Positions 1 through 9,619 of a stretch of DNA of 64,000 nucleotides are shown piece after piece. The translations under genes and the position numbers were made by a program. Below the pieces are notes generated by a model, which was not told the origin of the DNA, ran no database searches, and saw only the letters and a list, made by a program, of their open reading frames with translations. The stretch is taken from assembly GCF_932276165.1 (NCBI RefSeq), contig NC_064008.1, positions 1,803,001 through 1,867,000 on the forward strand, read 5' to 3'. Position 1 is the stretch's first letter. Each line of letters starts with the position of its first letter. The stretch comes from Plutella xylostella (Eukaryota > Arthropoda > Insecta > Lepidoptera > Plutellidae).

Positions 1-13
1 CGGTTCGTCAAAG

Positions 14-430
14 CAGTTACAAATGCACATTTTATTGTTGATAAGGTAGGTACTTTGATTTAGTCACATCGCAGTGCTAAGCATTAGATATTTTTACCGC
101 GAAATGTTTATGAAATGTTGTTTGTAGAGGTAGGTATAATAATGTTGTGCGTTAAATAAATAAATTAGGTAATTAATAAAATAAATGTTGCAAGTAAGTA
201 CTTATTTACCTACCAACTACGTAATCTAAGTAGGTAATGAATGATAGTAAATGATGAATTTGATTCTAGGTAGGTAATTACATTTCGTCAGCACGCAAGC
301 AAGTAAGAATTTCATCTCCATAATCCTTGATTCCTAAAAAGTTTATCTTTTTCCCTAATTTTAGGGAAACGAGAAACTGGGGTAAAATGGCATTGATTGT
401 CCATGATGTCCTAGTAACCAGAGACGAATT
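14..430. repeat. Segment A, copy 1 (diverged duplicate of 5833-6350)
   Basis: This stretch matches 5833-6350 in order and orientation. Shared blocks include CAAATGCACATTTT with TTTGATTTAGTCA near the start, GCGAAATGTTT and TTGTGCGTTAAA in the middle, and TTTTAGGGAAA, TGGGGTAAAATGGCA and CATGATGTCCTAGTAAC near the end. Similarity stops at about 430. Near 190 the string TTGCAAGTAAGTA resembles a 5' splice donor, and the second copy has CGCACGTAAGTAC at the same place. No ORF of note lies in it. It may be a duplicated promoter or first-exon segment, or two copies of an unrecognised dispersed repeat. Confidence 0.6.
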
Positions 431-1287
431 CAGTCAATGAAAAGGTCGGATATTGTACATTTCAGTTGAGGAAATGCACCGAGACCGAGAGAGACCGCCC
501 GGCGGCATGCGGGATTCCTTTGAGTCCTTTGATTTTAAAATTTCGCGCCGAAAATATTGACGCGCCGCGAACCAATCACAGCGTCATTGAGGAAATGCAG
601 ATGTGTTGACAAAAGGCTTAGCTTTAAGGACGAAAATGCATGTTATTATGCTATTTCTTTCTATTTCACGCGAAGGCCATTAACAACGAATACTTTCTTC
701 TCACTCACGCATCATATTAACACATACATAGACAATTAGACATTAAAATACTTTAAAGTAATACAAATAAAGAAGTATCTATCTCTCTTTTACTTCATAG
801 ATAAGTTATATCTTTTTTCTTTTTCTATCTTAATAATGTAGTTACTTTTACTAGGACAATCTGAGTTCATTGGTTCTCAAAGTTTTTTCAGGTAAAGTGG
901 ATACCGTTACCGTAGATACGTTGAGGTAGGTAAGTACCTACTTCTTCTCCTAAGCGTGTCGGTGAAAATAATAGAGCTGAACTAGGGTTTGTCACTGTCG
1001 TGTTGGTATTGGTTATGATTATGAAGGTAAAAGTACGTAGGTATTAATACTCATTACTCACACTATGAAAGTAAGTAGTAATTCACTCAATCGAATCGAA
1101 TTCGTGAATAAAATACCTACAATAATACATTGCACATTGTTCTGTTACCTAAGCGGTGAAAGCTTATTTAGAAGCAGAGTTATCCTTAAGTACATCACCA
1201 ATCAAAATATTCCCTCACGTCACTGCTATGAAACGAGCTCAATGCCTTTTTTCATGCAATTCTTTCGGTGATTATCAGTTTGAACAA
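431..1287. other. Non-coding stretch, no gene seen
   Basis: Contains a short CG-rich patch (about 480-575) with GCGCCGAAAAT and GACGCGCCGCG strings, then AT-rich sequence. Two small ORFs (557-739 and 1065-1271) have no recognisable similarity and look random. No repeat boundary was identified. Confidence 0.5.
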
Positions 1288-1293
1288 GACGTG
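1288..1293. repeat. 6-bp target-site duplication, left (GACGTG)
   Basis: GACGTG immediately precedes the first base of the left inverted arm. The identical hexamer follows the last base of the right arm at 5397-5402. Confidence 0.75.
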
Positions 1294-2271
1294 CCTCCAG
1301 CTATAATCCTCCAAAATTTAAACTCAATAGAAACTATTTCTGATGATGCCAAAAAATAGTCGTGAAATAGTCATAAATAGTCGTGTTTTCCAAAAAAATA
1401 GTCGTATCATACTTTCGGAGTTAGAGCTATACTTTATGGAGGATTATAGCTGGAGGTCTCCAGCTATAATCCTCCAGCCTCTGCAGAACAAACGGTAAGG
1501 CCTATCGACTTGGTTAAGGTCTCAAAAAATAGTCGTGAAATAGTCGTAATGACATGCCAAATTTCAGAAATAGTCGTCCAAAGATAGCAGAGATATAAAG
1601 GTACTTTGCTGCAGCCCTGGTGGAGGATTATAGCTGGAGGTTTTGAAAATATCGAATATCTTTGGAACTACTATGACTATCGGTTTGAATTATGTCTCAA
1701 AAAATAGTCGTGAAATAGTCGCTTCTATTTATTATAATTTTAAGCTTGATAAAAGCTGTTAAATAATTATATCAAATTCTTCATACAAATCAAAGTGGAC
1801 GAGAATGCCAAAGCAAGCCAGTACACAAAAATAATAGCACCGTAGCATTGAAGTACTCATGTCGAATTTATCTATAAATCATTTATTTCGTCATACTTTG
1901 CATCAATAGTATCTAAACTAATCTTGGGTATGACATTTTATTGCTTTTGCTCTTAGCCTTTACCTTACTGTGTACAGAGAAAACGTATGCCTATACACGC
2001 ACACATTTATCTCTGTTATCTTGACAAACGATAGCGATGACGACTACGGGGATGTAGTACCTAGGTCAGTTATTGTCATCCCTTACTATCTCGTGATCAG
2101 ACAAATATTGCTATCCTTGTCTCCTTTCTAACCGGCATGCATCGCACGCATAGAACGCGTGAGCGACCGCATAACATCTTGACAAGCTATAGAAAACCGG
2201 TATTTATTACGTCCCTTATGTGACCGCCGCCGCGCGCCGCCGCGCGCCGCCACCGGTGAAGTTGGGGTTAG
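1294..2271 (+). repeat. Left inverted arm with motif arrays
   Basis: About 978 bp. It holds four copies of the motif TGGAGGATTATAGCTGGAGG or its complement: 1294-1313, 1437-1456, 1458-1476 and 1621-1640. The two middle copies form a back-to-back palindrome. Between them are several copies of AAAAAATAGTCGTGAAATAG (near 1349, 1525 and 1696) and extra ATAGTCGT units. The inner end is CG-rich (2221-2255, repeated GCCGCCGCGC), a stretch the right arm lacks in that form. Reiterated subterminal motifs like these are often transposase-binding sites; that role is inference. Confidence 0.8.
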
Positions 2272-3724
2272 TATTTTGCATGTTTTGTTTGATAATTTGT
2301 TTACAGTTTAGTGCAAACTATGGTCACGATCGGTGTTATTGTTGGTTGTTAAAATATTGTGAGTGCTCTATACGCAAATGAATATTCAAGATGTTATATT
2401 CTAATAGATATTAGTGGATGCAGATAAGAGTGTTTAGTGAGTGCTATGTTTGAATATTGCAAGTAAGTATCCTTTTTAATACTCAATATCAAAGCAAGCC
2501 ATCCCATTTTGTTATGCTCAGCTTATTTATTAACATGATTTTTTATTGAAGTAACGTAGCCAAATTATTTTTTAATATCTATGTTTAATATGTATGGGGA
2601 TTGTTATTCAATTAGCAATTTTACACTATGAGCGAGTAAATTGTGCATACATGCAATCAAGGCATTCATGTACATATCTTAGTAGATACGAAAATATGTG
2701 GGTATCATCGATTACCTACATATGGTAGGCCTGGTTAAATGTGGATATTTAACCCTCAATAGCAAAAAAAGGCGATATTGTTTGTATTTCTGAATGAAAC
2801 TAGGCAAATAAATATATGTATTAAAAAAAATATGTGTAACCTACCTATAAGCCTACCTATTATTATTTCAGGTGAAAACACAGCCTATCGATGTAATGCG
2901 CCGATAAACTATCATGACTGCATTGATGTAATGCGCTAAAAAACTGCAATGGCTCCGAATACATGATTACCAGATAACAAATCTTGGGTAAGAATTTATC
3001 ACTATTTTCATATGGTATTGTGCTTATGCTAGGCCTATACAGTGTTGTGGTGCTGAAGGTGATAAAGTTATAACAGCCAATTTACTTGTCAAAACTCATT
3101 TGTACCTATCAGTTACAAGCGACAAAAACGTGTTTCTGAACTAAATACCTATGTAAGTAATTCACACCCTGTGAAATTTCATAATAGTTTCAAACGCACC
3201 GTCCGACCAAACCGGTTTTGGACAAAAGCTAAATTGTTTACTCAGCTATCTCTTTCGCTCAAAAACAATAGAGGTCGGTTATGGGACATATATATTGAAA
3301 AAAGCGAATACACTAATGAACAGTATTTCTACTCTACCCTTTTCGCACAAAAGTTCGCAGTTTCAAGTTATTGTTGCAATAAGTTACTGATAAGAAATTT
3401 TGCTGTGGTCTCCAAATGACAATAAATTACCAAACAAATAGTCTAGGTGAAATAACGTTATTACTACTCGTATCTACCTACTCGTATATCATATTTATAT
3501 GTATATAATATTTAAAAAAAAACAAATATTTTTATTAATATGACGTTAATTTGCCTTATTTTTTTTTCAGCGCAGCTTACGTGTGTTCTTCAATAACGTC
3601 GCAAGCTACAGTGGCTGTTCATAATTTTTGCAAGTTCTACACCTACAGGATTCAGTTATCTGGGCATTATAGATACCCTATTATCACCTACGAAGTTATT
3701 TAGGTATATTTATTAAAACAATTA

Positions 3725-3856
3725 TACAAGGTGTTGCAAAAAGGGTATACTAAGCCGAATGCTACATGTGCAGCATGGTATATCTAAGCCTGAAACTGAA
3801 ATCAGAATTTAAATATTAACTTAGTTGGTCACGTGACTTTTTTACTATGGAGACTA
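3725..3856. repeat. Half-copy of the palindromic CAGGGTGTTGC MITE
   Basis: Begins ACAAGGTGTTGCAAAAAGGG and runs through TATACTAAGCCGAA, a CATGTGCAGCATG core, and GTCACGTGAC. It matches the left half of the full palindromes at 15291-15541 and 41787-41938. It lies inside the interior of the 4.1-kb element, so it is a nested insertion or was captured. Confidence 0.65.
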
Positions 3857-3885
3857 AAAATAATTAAATCCTAATCTACCTAAAG

Positions 3886-3970
3886 ATGAATGAAGGAATG
3901 AATAACTTAAGTATAAATAAAAGTACTTTCGGCCTATGATTGTAATTAAATGAGTTATATTTCATTATGA
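3886..3970. repeat. ~85-bp direct repeat with polyadenylation signal, copy 1
   Basis: GAATAACTTAAGTATAAATA, AAAGTACTTTCGGCCT and GATTGTAATTAAATGAG occur here and again at 4243-4328, about 357 bp downstream, nearly unchanged. Each contains an AATAAA and could be a duplicated transcript 3' end. Confidence 0.65.
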
Positions 3971-4242
3971 CAATAACCGTGATTATACTTACCTAAACCT
4001 ACTAATGAACAATCTGTGATTACTTTAACTTAAGCTTATTATGATATAGGGCTAGAAAATAATTATTTTTAAATAGTAAAATAACTACATATTTAAGTTC
4101 ATACCATGATTATTTTTAATTAAACTACGTCAATATTATATTATTACTTAGCAATAAACCAACTGTGATTATTTTAAATTAAACTAAATATGTTTATAGG
4201 TAATAGTCAAATAATACTGAGATAATTGTATGAAACCTAATC

Positions 4243-4328
4243 TACCTAAAGATTGTTTAATGAATAACTTAAGTATAAATAAAAGTACTTTCGGCCTGTG
4301 ATTGTAATTAAATGAGTTATATTTCAAA
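4243..4328. repeat. ~85-bp direct repeat with polyadenylation signal, copy 2
   Basis: Near-identical partner of 3886-3970; the main difference is CGGCCTGTG against CGGCCTATG. The flanks CCTAATCTACCTAAAGAT are also shared, so the duplicated unit extends upstream. Confidence 0.65.
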
Positions 4329-4382
4329 CACCGTATTTTATTCTTATCGCTTGAGTGCTACCCTGTACTGCGTCTTCAATAA

Positions 4383-5396
4383 AACTAATCCCAATTTCAC
4401 CGGCAGCGGAGGTGGCGGCCACATCAACGCTAATAAAAAAACAAGAACAGCACTATTTGTGTGATCCCGGGATAGTAAGGGACGTAATAAATACCGCTTT
4501 GCTATTGCTTGTCAAGATGCAACTGGTGACACGTTCGTTCACGCGTTCTATGCGTGCGATGCATGCCGGTTAGAAAGGAGACAAGGATAGCAATATTTGT
4601 CTGATTACGGGATAGTAAGGGATGACAATAACTGACCTAGGTACTACATCGCCGTAGTCGTCATCGCTATCGTTTGTCAAGATAACAGAGATATAGGACA
4701 GATGTGCGTGTATAGGCATACGTTTTCTCTGTACACAGTAAGGTAAAGGCTAAGAGCAAAAGCAATAAAATGTCATACCCAAGATTAGTTTAGATACTAT
4801 TGATGCAAAGTATGACGAAATAAATGATTTATAGATAAATTCGACATGAGTATTATTACTTTTGTGTACTGGCTTGCTTTGGCATTCTCGTCCACTTTGA
4901 TTTGTATGAAGAATTTGATATAATTATTTAACAGCTTTTATCAAGCTTAAAATTATAATAAATAGAAGCGACTATTTCACGACTATTTTTTGAGACATAA
5001 TTCAAACCGATAGTCATAGTAGTTCCAAAGATATTCGATATTTTCAAAACCTCCAGCTATAATCCTCCACCAGGGCTGCAGCAAAGTACCTTTATATCTC
5101 TGCTATCTTTGGACGACTATTTCTGAAATTTGGCATGTCATTACGACTATTTCACGACTATTTTTTGAGACCTTAACCAAGTCGATAGGCCTTACCGTTT
5201 GTTCTGCAGAGGCTGGAGGATTATAGCTGGAGACCTCCAGCTATAATCCTCCATAAAGTATAGCTCTAACTCCGAAAGTATGATACGACTATTTTTTTGG
5301 AAAACACGACTATTTATGACTATTTCACGACTATTTTTTGGCATCATCAGAAATAGTTTCTATTGAGTTTAAATTTTGGAGGATTATAGCTCGAGG
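4383..5396 (-). repeat. Right inverted arm with motif arrays
   Basis: Reverse complement of 1294-2271 with small indels. Copies of the 19-20-bp motif lie at about 5051-5069, 5214-5232, 5235-5253 and the terminal 5377-5396. ACTATTTCACGACTATTTTT units recur between them. The inner end (CTAATCCCAATTTCACCGG, 4385-4403) pairs with CCGGTGAAGTTGGGGTTAG at about 2253-2271. Confidence 0.8.
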
Positions 5397-5402
5397 GACG
5401 TG
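5397..5402. repeat. 6-bp target-site duplication, right (GACGTG)
   Basis: Exact repeat of 1288-1293, directly after the right terminus. Confidence 0.75.
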
Positions 5403-5832
5403 TGGCGACTACCAGGAGACCATTATGCGCTGCTCGCGCGCGAATTCTTAAAGTTGGAGAGCCATTGGTCAAAAGTAATAAATTTTTATTGGTTTTGCTA
5501 TTGGTCAAAACTCTCGTCTCTCTTTTTATCTTCTTTCTATCTTTGTTTAATAATGGTTTAGATAAGATAGTGCCTATGGGATACCAGAATCAAATAAATA
5601 AATTACCTGAAACTAGCTTTGGCAGAACCCGATCGTTGGGGAGATATGATTAATTAGTAAGTAAAGTACACACACCTGCATTAACCCGTGTGTTGCGCTC
5701 GCGATTAACAGAAAATCAGTAGGTAGGTATGAATAGGAAATACGTTATTCTTCTAACTAGATCAAAGAAGTTCAGCGGCGCGGCGCGGCGCGTCGGCCGC
5801 GTCAGGCGGCTATTTCAAAGCCAAGGGCGGCG
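5403..5832. other. Non-coding stretch, CG-rich at its end
   Basis: No gene seen. From about 5775 to 5832 the sequence is a run of GGCGCGGCGCG-type strings followed by GGGCGGCGGCTTTGAC, directly upstream of Segment A copy 2. A CpG-rich stretch immediately before a donor-like segment would suit a promoter, but nothing else supports that. Confidence 0.35.
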
Positions 5833-6350
5833 GCTTTGACAAATGCACATTTTGTTGTTATTTAGGTAGTTTGATTTAGTCATATTGCAAACTTTTAAGC
5901 ATACACAAGTGTAGTGTAGACTGTGTAGTGCGTGTAGTGTGTCGCGAAATGTTTGTTGTAAAGACAGTTTTTAATTTATTTAGTACCTACTATGAAAGAA
6001 ATAGGTAGATAAATTTATTGTGCGTTAAAACCAAGTGATAGTGGGTAAGTGTGATTGTGTTCTGTGTTTATCAGAATATTCGGGATGTTGGATGTCGCAC
6101 GTAAGTACCTACCTAGTTACTCGATTAATTTGATTCTAGTCTGTAGTAGGCAATTGTAGGTACCTATGACGTAAATTATCTTAGTTTTACATTTCCTGAA
6201 CACTACATGTAAGCACTTACTTAAATGTAGCTAAGTTCAAATTCTGTTGTGAATTAGTTTTCCCTACTTTTAGGGAAAAGAGAAAATGGGGTAAAATGGC
6301 AATTATTCAAATTTTGTGCATGATGTCCTAGTAACAGAGACAGAGTTCAT
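5833..6350. repeat. Segment A, copy 2
   Basis: Diverged duplicate of 14-430 in the same orientation, slightly longer through insertions. It ends with the shared blocks TTTTCCCTACTTTTAGGGAA, GGGGTAAAATGGCA and CATGATGTCCTAGTAAC. A donor-like CACGTAAGTACC lies near 6094. The two copies bracket the 4.1-kb element and about 1.3 kb of unrelated flanking sequence. Confidence 0.6.
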
Positions 6351-6379
6351 TGACATGTAGGTCAGTGGGTCTTGTAATC

Positions 6380-6556
6380 AGCTGTTTTAGGGTTGTTAGA
6401 CCACTTTTTTTCTGCGTGATTTTTTGAAACTTCAATCGTCAATAACTCGAAAACGGTAAACTTTTTTGAAATTCTGATTTCAGTTTCGGGCTTAGATATA
6501 ACATGCTGCACATGCTGGTTTCGGCTTGATATACCCTTTTTGCAACACCCTGTATT
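6380..6556. repeat. Partial CAGGGTGTTGC-family MITE (right half)
   Basis: Ends TTTTTGCAACACCCTGTA and carries GATTTCAGTTTCGGGCTTAG, CATGCTGCACATGCTGG and GGCTTGATATACCC, matching the right half of the full copies. The left part is divergent, so the start is approximate. Confidence 0.6.
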
Positions 6557-6929
6557 ATGACGTGTCGTTATTGGCCTTTAGACCAGCCTCCATAGATTTT
6601 TGATTGTTATTCAGCTTTAATAATAGCCTATAGGTACAAATCTAAAAAATATATACATATATACATAGCTTTTACCTACTTAGCTTTTTCTTTTTATTTT
6701 TTTTATTTATTTTTATTTTATCATTCCGTTGCTGACGCTCCCCAGCTCGCCGTATCTCGCGCATCTAGATTGAACCGGCCGCGTCAGCGTGTATCTCCTT
6801 GTATTTTATATTTTATTTTTATACCTCGTATAATTTCAAATCAGCCCGCTGAAATGTACAGTGCAGAGGCGAATGCACTGTTGCGGGTTGTTTTGTACGT
6901 TATGTTTGTGTGTAGGTAGTTATTTATTG

Positions 6930-7674
6930 TACAGGGTGTTGTGTAAAAGTGGTATGTCTGTACAGTCTGACATTAAGTCCGTGTGTGATGTCCCAAAAAG
7001 GGGATGACTCAGGTACAACTTTTCTTCCACGACTTTTGGCGATAAATTATGCTGTTTCTTCATAGACCTAAACTTTGTTGGTCACGTAATATTTTGACTG
7101 AATCTGCAGTGCTATTCACGGCTCTATCGCATTGTATTAAGCGTGCCGATTGCATGCCATGATTTAGAGAATGACCTCCCTGTAACTACAGTCAAACTAT
7201 AAAGTCCTGAGATCAAAGAGTGCGATTTTGCTAAGACTTTTTATGATCATTAGTTATAAACTTACTTTTACATACATTTTAAAAATAACATAGCGATTGA
7301 GTGTGGGTTTTTAATTGATTTTTCCTTTTTAAATTTAACGGATCGCTTAAATACGATCTTAAACAATTAGTTAGGATCCACTTCTGTTTTCACGACTTTA
7401 TAGTTGGACTATAGGTACTTATTTATTATATAGAATGTTGCGAAAGTATTATATTATATCTAAGTCGACAGGGAATGACTCAGGTCATTTTGTACAGTTT
7501 TTGTTCAACGATTTATGAAAATTCGCGTTAATAATTAACAACTTTTGTTCTACAAGTTTTCGAAATTCGCGAAAAAAATATTCGTTCTCCATGGTAAAAA
7601 AGTCACGTGACCAGCAAAATTTCTATGGAAAAGGATTTTTTTCGGCTTAGTATACCCTTTTTGCAACACCCTGT
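6930..7674. repeat. Diverged members of the CAGGGTGTTGC MITE family
   Basis: A left-end-like TACAGGGTGTTGTGTAAAAG lies near 6932. A second unit at about 7430-7674 begins ATAGAATGTTGCGAAAG and ends TTTTTGCAACACCCTGTA, with GTCACGTGACCAGC inside. Between them (7120-7420) is a patch related to 13259-13350 and 55890-56000 (CGATTGCA with TCTATC and GTATTAA strings). Boundaries are approximate. Confidence 0.45.
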
Positions 7675-8089
7675 ATTCACAAAATCATTTGTCCCTAAGG
7701 TATCCTATAAACCTCTTTCGGTATTAAAAGTAAAACTACCATTTATTTATAGGATCTGTTAGATTAACACAAAAATAAACTTTGAGCTCTGTACTAAAAT
7801 ATTCAAAAGCCCCGCATGAGAATAAACGTATTTAAATTCACACCTTTAATTTATTATAGGTACAGTCAGGTGCAGATAAACCTGACCCCCTGCATTTCAA
7901 ATAGAAATTCTAACTACGCAAAGCCAATTTGTCGGTGTGACGTATGTTGCGGTAGTGCTCGTGTCTATAGACAGACATAGAACTATTTTACTATTCTCCT
8001 ATTTATATCCATCATTTACACAAACTAACGAATTCATAGAACAATAATATTATGAAATACAAAATTTAAATTCTTTTTGTTTTTCATCT

Positions 8090-8156
8090 GGGATCGAACC
8101 CGCGTCGCAATTATCCGCAAACCAACCATTTGCCCGCTACGCCACGAAGCTTGTTA
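8090..8156 (-). repeat. tRNA-derived SINE head
   Basis: On the minus strand a box A (TGGCGTAGCGGGCAAATG) is followed by a box B (GGTTCGATCCC) at normal pol III promoter spacing. The acceptor stem does not pair, so it is a SINE head or pseudo-tRNA rather than a functional tRNA gene. Confidence 0.55.
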
Positions 8157-9229
8157 AACTCGTTTGCAAAATAGTGAATATGTTGCGGTTCATTAGCAAA
8201 AGTATAATCTATGTAGTGATAATTGTTTACAATATGAAATATTATAAGCGCAGAGGGTATTTTGAATTTATTTCTCAATTGAAATTGTAGACTTGAAGAG
8301 AATGTTCTGTTGCATTGAGATGGGTTTTGTTAATTCCATCTGATTTATATTTACGTATAATACACATTATTAATTTGTTATCAACATTATTAATTTGTAA
8401 CGATGACAAACGAATTTATTAAAAAGGTCATTGTTAATTGAGTTTAGTGCCAGGACAACATTGGGTTCGTATTTTCTCTTTATAATTTTATTGGTTACTT
8501 TATATAAGTATTATTGGTTTTCATTTATTTTACTTATAGATTATCCTAATATACTTTTTACACTATAGTAATAATGTCACAATTATTATATTTATTAAGG
8601 CATGATCAAATTATTGTTTTTAAAGGTTACCGAAGATGGATGTCCTATAATGGGCCCTGAAGAACTGTTATAAAATAGCTAAACGCATGACAAGAATCAA
8701 TTTGAGAATTTTAAAGATGATGAAATGGTTGCTGTTTGCATTGCGTGAGAAATATCTTCTACACGATAACAGCACAACTCGCATTGAAGAAATGGAACAT
8801 TATAACTATGTTATTATACGTTTAGTAGGTATTTAACGGGTCTCCAGTTTAAGTATGAGTAAAATTTATTTAGTAACTAGTAAGATAATTGTTCATACTG
8901 TTAAGATAATTGATTACATATTTATAAGTAATTATTAATAAAATTGTTGCTTATTTATAATTTAATTGTAGAACAACAAGAGATGTAAATTGTGAAATTT
9001 AGTAACATGTTGGTTCTCTTTGTTGTAATTCTACAATTTTTGAATTTGTTTACTTTTGTTCATAATTATTCTGCATACAGACTAATAATATTTACTTGTT
9101 TAGTGAAATAAAGCTTTTTTTTTCTTATATATTATGTTTTTATTTTATTTCCTGTTCATATTGATAAAGATAGTCTAAAATAACCTATCTATAATGATTA
9201 ACAAAGAAAAACATAAAAATAAATTTTAA

Positions 9230-9310
9230 AAGTCACTCCTTCCAGAGATTTGAACTCTGGACCTCCATATTGAAAGCCGAATACCTTAACGATTAGACCA
9301 CACCGTCAAG
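9230..9310 (-). repeat. tRNA-Glu-like pseudogene or SINE head
   Basis: Minus strand reads GTGTGGTCTAATCGTTAAGG for the D region, then CTTTCAA in the anticodon position and a strong T-arm CCAGAGTTCAAATCTCTGG. The D and anticodon region resembles tRNA-Glu (UUC), but the anticodon stem does not pair and no acceptor stem closes. I call it tRNA-derived, not functional. Confidence 0.55.
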
Positions 9311-9619
9311 TAGTTAAACTGGTGAAAAATGCAATCAGTTCGTATCACACTGAGCTGGCTTGCAATAGTTAAAAGTGAACAACACAGGTTATAACATTCT
9401 GGCATGAACTTTATGAAGCTAGTTCCAATATTTGATTTAAGATGGCGCTTAAATTAATAAAGGTCGATATTTAGCGCCATCTTTAAACACACACACAGAA
9501 GTCTTAGTAACGAAACAAGGTTTATGTAGTTCAAGGTTATTTTATATAGGTGGCGCCTAAGTGGGAGGGTTGTAGTTATAGCTATATAGGGGTGTCAGGA
9601 GTTCTTGACCTTCACTGTA

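Larger units (their letters stand above)
2272..4382. other. Interior of the long-inverted-repeat element: non-coding, splice-like signals
   Basis: No substantial ORF (longest about 82 codons at 3171-3419). Candidate plus-strand splice signals are a donor GCAAGTAAGTAT near 2460, an acceptor TTATTTCAG ending near 2871, a donor CTTGGGTAAGAA near 2985, and an acceptor after a T-run ending in CAG near 3570. Two AATAAA sites (near 3917 and 4275) sit in a direct repeat. This could be a spliced non-coding transcript carried by the element. Chance is possible in AT-rich sequence, so confidence is low. Confidence 0.3.
1294..5396. mobile_element. 4.1-kb DNA element with ~1-kb terminal inverted repeats, no coding capacity
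   Basis: The left arm (1294 to about 2271) is the reverse complement of the right arm (about 4383 to 5396). The outermost 20 bases are CCTCCAGCTATAATCCTCCA at the left; the right end complement differs at one base. The perfect hexamer GACGTG flanks both ends, indicating transposition with a 6-bp target duplication. No ORF longer than about 80 codons lies in the interior and no transposase motif was seen, so it is non-autonomous. Its 6-bp target site and long arms recall Polinton/Maverick or Foldback-type elements, but the termini do not match a superfamily I can name. The arms carry reiterated short motifs (separate entries). The interior (2272-4382) is AT-rich with splice-like signals. Confidence 0.8.
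7863..9617. mobile_element. Possible mariner-like remnant with ~30-bp imperfect inverted ends
   Basis: The left end TACAGTCAGGTGCAGATA resembles the complement of the right end, TACAGTGAAGGTCAAGAA, and both continue into CCTGAC followed by CCCC. TA dinucleotides flank both ends. The 1.75-kb span contains two tRNA-like SINE fragments and no transposase ORF. The size and TA flanks suit Tc1/mariner, but the match is imperfect and could be chance. Confidence 0.3.

Noticed and set aside
1349..1720. CRISPR-like array from repeated AAATAGTCGTGAAATAG units
   Set aside because: Spacing is irregular, the genome is eukaryotic, and the units lie in a mirrored transposon arm.
1294..5396. Polinton/Maverick, suggested by long inverted repeats and a 6-bp duplication
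   Set aside because: Far too short, no polymerase, integrase or capsid ORF, and the termini start CCTCC rather than the AG usual for Polintons.
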